A stretch of 64,000 nucleotides of DNA from Sphingobacteriales bacterium (GTDB lineage: Bacteria > Bacteroidota > Bacteroidia > Chitinophagales > Chitinophagaceae), in NCBI GenBank assembly GCA_016708305.1, contig JADJGB010000008.1:62001-126000 (forward strand), in the 5' to 3' direction. A program made the translations under genes and the position numbers. Positions 60,245 through 64,000 of the stretch are shown here, piece by piece. The notes below the pieces were generated by a model. The model saw only the letters and a list, made by a program, of their open reading frames with translations. It was not told the origin of the DNA and did not search any database. Numbering within the stretch: the first letter of the stretch is position 1; every line of letters begins with the position of its first letter.

Positions 60245-61108
60245 ATGGCAAAGAGTATAAAAGAAATACAGCGAGTGATAGAACAAAGTCTTGTAGATGA
60301 AATGGCATCTGCAGGTATAACCATTGATACGTCATCCTGGAGTCAGGTAAACGTATTGAGATTGTTATGCTATGTTTTTGCAGTGGGCAGCCACCTGTTA
60401 GAAACCCTCTTTGACCTGCTGCGTGCAGATACTACCGCTTACATTGCCACCATGAAACCCGGCACTACCCGATGGTATGCTGCCAAGGGGCTGATGTACC
60501 AGCACGGGTTCAGCCTGCTGCCGGACACTGATGTGTATGACAACACAGGGCATACCGACCAGGAAGTGGCCGACAGTAAGATGGTGGCTTATGCGGCATG
60601 TGTGGAAGAGCATACACAGGGCGGCAGGGTGCGCATACGCCTTAAAATGGCAGGCGATGGCGGCGAGGACCTGCAACCGCTTGCCGAGCCGATAGTGGAA
60701 GGCGTGCAGGCTTACTTTGACCGGATAAAATATGCCGGTGTGCCGCTAAAAGTGGAAAGCCGGACGGCTGACCGGCTGCAAATGAAGTGGAAAGCGTATT
60801 ATGACCCGATGATACTTGACGCCACCGGAAGCAGATTAGACGGGACCGGCAATAAAATGGTGGAAGCACGGATAAAGGAATATCTGAAACAAATACCCTT
60901 CAACGGGATATATGCGGTGCAAAAGCATGAAGACTACGTGCAGGCCACCGAAGGTGTGGTACTGTGCCCGGTGCAGTGGGCAAAACATAAATATGGCGAT
61001 TACGGGTGGATGACCATTGACACCCTGGTAACGCCCGATGCCGGTTATTTGCGGTTTGCCGATGAAGCCGATTTGGAGATAGAATATATTAAAAAAAGTG
61101 CCTTTTAA
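60245..61108 (+). CDS. Baseplate J-like protein
   Basis: 287 residues. FAVGSHLLETLFDLLRADTT near the N-terminus and RVRIRLKMAGDGGEDLQPLA, PIVEGVQAYFDRIKYAGVPL, VEARIKEYLKQIPFNGIYAV follow the gpJ pattern. It joins hub to periphery of the baseplate. It ends directly before the gpI-like gene. Confidence 0.8.
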   Translation: MAKSIKEIQRVIEQSLVDEMASAGITIDTSSWSQVNVLRLLCYVFAVGSHLLETLFDLLRADTTAYIATMKPGTTRWYAAKGLMYQHGFSLLPDTDVYDNTGHTDQEVADSKMVAYAACVEEHTQGGRVRIRLKMAGDGGEDLQPLAEPIVEGVQAYFDRIKYAGVPLKVESRTADRLQMKWKAYYDPMILDATGSRLDGTGNKMVEARIKEYLKQIPFNGIYAVQKHEDYVQATEGVVLCPVQWAKHKYGDYGWMTIDTLVTPDAGYLRFADEADLEIEYIKKSAF

Positions 61109-61612
61109 ATGGAGTTTAAACGACATATATACGAGGTGAACTGGAAGCGGCTGGCGCTGATGCTGCTACCGGTGCGGATGCGGCAGCCCCGGTTGAGCGC
61201 CCTGCTACATTCCCTTACGGCGGGTGTGGCAGCAGTGCACGCACTCTTTACTAACTATAAAAAAGAAACAGCGTACAAGCTGACCATTACCGGCCAGGTG
61301 TGCTACCTGCAAAAGATGCTGAATGACTACTTCGACTACTCGGACAGGAGAATCGTTATTGGCGACATACCGCTTGATGAAAAGCCGGCGCTTTTTCTGA
61401 AAAGCGAAGGCGATGTAAACGGATTGATTACCTATAAAGAAGGTGAAGCCACAGCAGAGTACGGGTGGATGATGAGCTACGAGGCGGGAGATGAAGGCGG
61501 CCTATTTACGGTAACGCTGCCGGCAGGCTTAGTGTATGACGAAAATAAAATGCGTGGGTTACTGGACTATTACAAGCTGCCCACCACACAATATAAAATA
61601 ATAACAGCATGA
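61109..61612 (+). CDS. Tail protein I-like baseplate protein
   Basis: 167 residues (MEFKRHIYEVNWKRLALMLL). Position between gpJ and fibres and the helical N-terminus fit gpI-like proteins; YLQKMLNDYFDYSDRRIVIG is a common block in Bacteroidota phages here. Overlaps the fibre gene by four bases. Confidence 0.65.
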   Translation: MEFKRHIYEVNWKRLALMLLPVRMRQPRLSALLHSLTAGVAAVHALFTNYKKETAYKLTITGQVCYLQKMLNDYFDYSDRRIVIGDIPLDEKPALFLKSEGDVNGLITYKEGEATAEYGWMMSYEAGDEGGLFTVTLPAGLVYDENKMRGLLDYYKLPTTQYKIITA

Positions 61613-62370
61613 ACTATTTGAACTTGACTAACGAAGGCGGGGTGCTGGCTTTTCAGGAGCTGCTGGCCTTTATGCAGGACAGCTACAGCGATGCTATAGC
61701 CAATATATGCCAGGTAGTGGGCGATAATGTAATAATAGAAGGGTGCGAGGTGAGTGGCGCTACCATCAGTAACGGCACCGTAATTATAAATGGCGAAGTG
61801 CTGCCCTTTGAGGGATGCCCTGCCAAGGATTATGTGGCGGTGGTGCAAACCACCAACACCGCTCCGTACAAAGACGGGGAGGATAAGCCGTTTTATGTTA
61901 CCCGAAAAGCAGTGCCTGCCGATGCAGGGCTGGCGCTGGCAAGTATGGTGCGGTTAGCTACCTTTAAGGCGCACTATGCCAACAAAAGCAACCCGCACGA
62001 GGTAACCAAAACACAGGTGGGGCTGGGCAACCTGCCCAATGCCAAGAGCGACAGCATAAGCCTGGACAACAGCGACAGCCTGGCTACCAGCAAGGCGGTG
62101 TATGACGGGGTACGAAGTATAAAAGGGGGTACAGCATCGGTAGCGGTGAACGCCTACGGCAAGGCTACCGTAACGGTAACGCACAACCTGGGCATGCCGG
62201 CCTACAGAGTATTTGTAACCAATGCTTACCAGGGTGTAGGCGATGCTTATACACAAATGCTGCGGTGTGTGGTGTTTGACAAAACGAATAATGCCTTTAG
62301 CATAAGAGTTAAAAGCGACTACAGCAGCAGTGTAACATTCCCTGTGGATTGGATTTTGATACCCGCATAA
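61609..62370 (+). CDS. Tail fibre-type protein, paralogue 1
   Basis: 253 residues. The N-terminus attaches (FQELLAFMQDSYSDAIANIC, VIIEGCEVSGATISNGTVII), the middle carries the phage tail repeat NKSNPHEVTKTQVGLGNLPN, and a small beta end VTVTHNLGMPAYRVFVTNAY follows. A paralogue lies right behind with a 57-bp identical DNA stretch. Confidence 0.75.
   Translation: MNYLNLTNEGGVLAFQELLAFMQDSYSDAIANICQVVGDNVIIEGCEVSGATISNGTVIINGEVLPFEGCPAKDYVAVVQTTNTAPYKDGEDKPFYVTRKAVPADAGLALASMVRLATFKAHYANKSNPHEVTKTQVGLGNLPNAKSDSISLDNSDSLATSKAVYDGVRSIKGGTASVAVNAYGKATVTVTHNLGMPAYRVFVTNAYQGVGDAYTQMLRCVVFDKTNNAFSIRVKSDYSSSVTFPVDWILIPA
62012..62068 (+). repeat. 57-bp direct repeat, copy 1 (copy 2 at 62775-62831)
   Basis: Identical 57 bases in two tandem fibre genes, 763 bp apart, coding for the tail-repeat module. 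Recombination between copies would fuse the genes in frame. Confidence 0.85.
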
Positions 62371-62371
62371 A

Positions 62372-63172
62372 ATGAATAAAATAATACTATATAACACAGG
62401 CGTTTTGCTGGGGTTTCAAAAAGTGCCGGAGCGGATGCAGGACAGCTATACTCAAGCTATAGCGATGATGGTGAAAGCCATTGGCAACAATGTAATCATT
62501 AGCGGATGTGTAGTAAGTGGCGGCGCCATTGGAAACGGGGTAGTGGTTATCAACAGTAAAATAATGCCTTTTGTGGGCGGCGCCCTCAAAACCGGCATAG
62601 CCGAAACCGCCAGCAGCCAGAACGAAAGCTACCACACCGGAGGCCCCAAGCCACTGTATGTGGATGTATATGCCATACCCGATGATGCCGGAGAGCCACT
62701 GACCAACTTTGTAAGGTTGAGTACTGCCAAAGCGCATTATGCACACAAGAGCAACCCGCACGAAGTAACCAAAGCACAGGTGGGGCTGGGCAACCTGCCC
62801 AATGCCAAGAGCGACAGCATAAGCCTGGACAGCAGCGACAACCTGGCCACCGGCAAGGCTGCCAAAGAAGTGGTGAGCCATCTGCTGGATAATGTGATAA
62901 CCGGCAGCGTTTACATTGGCGACCCTGAACCTGAAGGTATAGACGGCACAGATAATTACTGGGTGATAACACATAACATAGGGCATACCAACTATGTGGT
63001 AGCGCTGTCTTACTCTACGGGTAAGCTGGGTGCAGAAACCGATGGCGAGACAGACATTCTGCTGAGACTGAGCGACAGAGGTACCAATACAATGACGGTG
63101 CATGTGCATGAGCTAGATGATAGCGACATTAAAGATATTACACTACATTATTTTATATTAAAACTTAGTTAA
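62372..63172 (+). CDS. Tail fibre-type protein, paralogue 2
   Basis: 266 residues with the same order as paralogue 1: VPERMQDSYTQAIAMMVKAI, VIISGCVVSGGAIGNGVVVI, HKSNPHEVTKAQVGLGNLPN and a diverged C-terminus WVITHNIGHTNYVVALSYST. The diverged ends suggest different receptors or assembly roles. Confidence 0.75.
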   Translation: MNKIILYNTGVLLGFQKVPERMQDSYTQAIAMMVKAIGNNVIISGCVVSGGAIGNGVVVINSKIMPFVGGALKTGIAETASSQNESYHTGGPKPLYVDVYAIPDDAGEPLTNFVRLSTAKAHYAHKSNPHEVTKAQVGLGNLPNAKSDSISLDSSDNLATGKAAKEVVSHLLDNVITGSVYIGDPEPEGIDGTDNYWVITHNIGHTNYVVALSYSTGKLGAETDGETDILLRLSDRGTNTMTVHVHELDDSDIKDITLHYFILKLS

Positions 63173-63818
63173 TGGCAATAAGAGATACGAATAGCCTTAA
63201 AATGGCGTTTGAAACAGGCAAAAAACCACAGCAGCAGGACTTCCATGACCTGATAGACAGTGCGGTGGTGGCCAATAATGGGGTAACACCCTTAGCCCCC
63301 GTCGATACGATGGCGGCGCCTAATGGCAGCAAACGATATGTGGCCACTGTAGCAGGCACGTACAGCAACCTGAAAAAGGCAGACGGCAGCGCGGCGCCAT
63401 CTATTAGTGTGAGTGGCGAGGAGCTGGCCGCCAACATTGTGTATCTTATATACACGGCAGGCAGCAATAGCTGGAGCAAGGTGATGCAAAATATAACTGC
63501 AGGACCTGCAGGCCCACAAGGCCCTACTGGCCCTAGTTACCATGTTGACGTTACTACTGGTTCTGCGGTTGAGTTTACTGGAGAAAAGATTATGGGACTA
63601 TAGCATCACCAGTAAGTGGCAATATAACACAATCTTTGACAGGTGCATTAATAGGAGTGTGTATAACAATTATTCATCAAGCAGCAAGTGAGCCTGCTTA
63701 TCCTGCATCATGGAAGAAGTTATCAGGGGGGTATAATCCAGGAGGAATTAACTATATAGTTGCAAGATATTATGACAGCTCCAATATCCGTTATGTAATT
63801 CAAAATGAGCCTTCATGA
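63172..63818 (+). pseudogene. Collagen-like tail fibre protein with one frameshift
   Basis: The first frame runs MAIRDTNSLKMAFETGKKPQ, through GPAGPQGPTGPS (near residue 110), to EFTGEKIMGL. One base is missing near 63597; the next frame reads TIASPVSGNITQSLTGALIG to IVARYYDSSNIRYVIQNEPS, giving about 215 residues. The short Gly-X-Y stretch is a common fibre hinge. The 3' third is AT-rich compared with the gene's start. Confidence 0.6.
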
Positions 63819-64000
63819 GTATAAAAAGATTCATAGACACTATACCTGGTGATTTTTATAGATACCCATTTTCGCCTGACATATCAAAAATGACACCTGT
63901 ATCAGGGGAATATGGAGGATGGTATTATGGGCATATAAGGTGGTTTTATAACAAGTATGGTGGGTATGTTTACGCCCGTTCAAGTACCATTAATTATACT
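63815..64000 (+). CDS. Phage tail-tip/fibre-region protein, partial
   Basis: 62 codons visible, starting MSIKRFIDTIPGDFYRYPFS and overlapping the fibre gene by ATGA; cut by the right edge. Aromatic-rich (GGWYYGHIRWFYNKYGGYVY), AT-rich, no family recognised. Confidence 0.5.
   Translation, partial: MSIKRFIDTIPGDFYRYPFSPDISKMTPVSGEYGGWYYGHIRWFYNKYGGYVYARSSTINYT

Larger units (their letters stand above)
29865..64000 (+). mobile_element. Mu-like transposable prophage (myophage), right end outside the window
   Basis: Gene content and order are Mu-like: repressor, Ner-like, MuA-type transposase, MuB, Gam, early genes, DUF935 portal, MuF-like head protein, gpG, DUF1320, T-like capsid, contractile sheath, tube, tape measure, gpD/gpV/gp25/gpJ/gpI and fibres. 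It differs from Mu by having the packaging genes on the minus strand (41.0-48.3 kb). The left end is placed at about 29.857-29.880 kb by the interrupted IS110 gene and end repeats. More than 34 kb is visible. Confidence 0.93.

Overview
The window is a piece of a Bacteroidota chromosome, most likely a Chitinophagaceae-like bacterium. The evidence is a SusC/SusD pair with its FecR/ECF-sigma regulators, a carbamoyltransferase of the N-acyl-ornithine type in the arginine operon, Bacteroidota promoter boxes (TTTG, about 19 bp, TAnnTTTG), an ISAon1-type insertion sequence, and no rRNA. No species can be named from the sequence alone.

Host part (1-26.8 kb). A PPK2-type polyphosphate kinase leaves at the left edge. 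Next is an arginine operon argD-argF'-argB-argE-argH, in which argD and argB carry several frameshifts while argF', argE and argH are intact. Oligopeptidase B and an LtaS-like membrane phosphoglycerol transferase are on the minus strand, followed by ligA and a GH20-like secreted glycosidase on the plus strand. A minus-strand glycan-use region holds a GH27 alpha-galactosidase, a collapsed GH123-like gene, a SusE-like lipoprotein, SusD, SusC, a multiply broken FecR and an intact ECF sigma factor. A frameshifted metallophosphatase and an internally deleted PorT-like barrel gene follow.

Island part (26.8-29.9 kb). A CAU-anticodon tRNA has its 3' end and terminator duplicated 132 bp downstream. 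Beside it lie a 530-bp internally deleted IS4-like element, three small cargo genes (VOC, SRPBCC, DUF4287/DUF5655) and the C-terminal part of an IS110 transposase cut off at the prophage end.

Prophage part (about 29.87 kb to beyond 64 kb). This is a Mu-like transposable myophage. The order is end-binding repeats, repressor (minus), paired operators, Ner-like protein, MuA-type transposase, broken MuB, Gam, small early genes, HNH endonuclease, DUF4406 and an AntA antirepressor behind a pseudoknot-capable leader RNA. A minus-strand packaging block then carries gpG-like, a MuF-like head protein with a toxin-like C-terminus, portal, DUF1320, GH19 endolysin, large and small terminase. A plus-strand virion block carries protease/scaffold, major capsid, sheath, tube, tail chaperone with a textbook -1 frameshift site, tape measure, a DUF6046-like tail gene split by an insertion sequence, hub, spike, gp25, gpX-like, gpJ, gpI and tail fibres. 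Two tandem plus-strand small RNA candidates sit inside the minus-strand block.

The most notable signals are the antirepressor leader switch (39.39-39.53 kb), the twin small RNAs (42.24-42.51 kb), a family of heptamer tandem repeats in gene junctions, an attC-like palindrome with a flanked 66-codon gene, the toxin-like domain on the head protein, and the -1 frameshift signal. Many of the broken genes differ from an intact frame by single bases in homopolymers, so real decay and assembly error must be separated before any loss of function is concluded.
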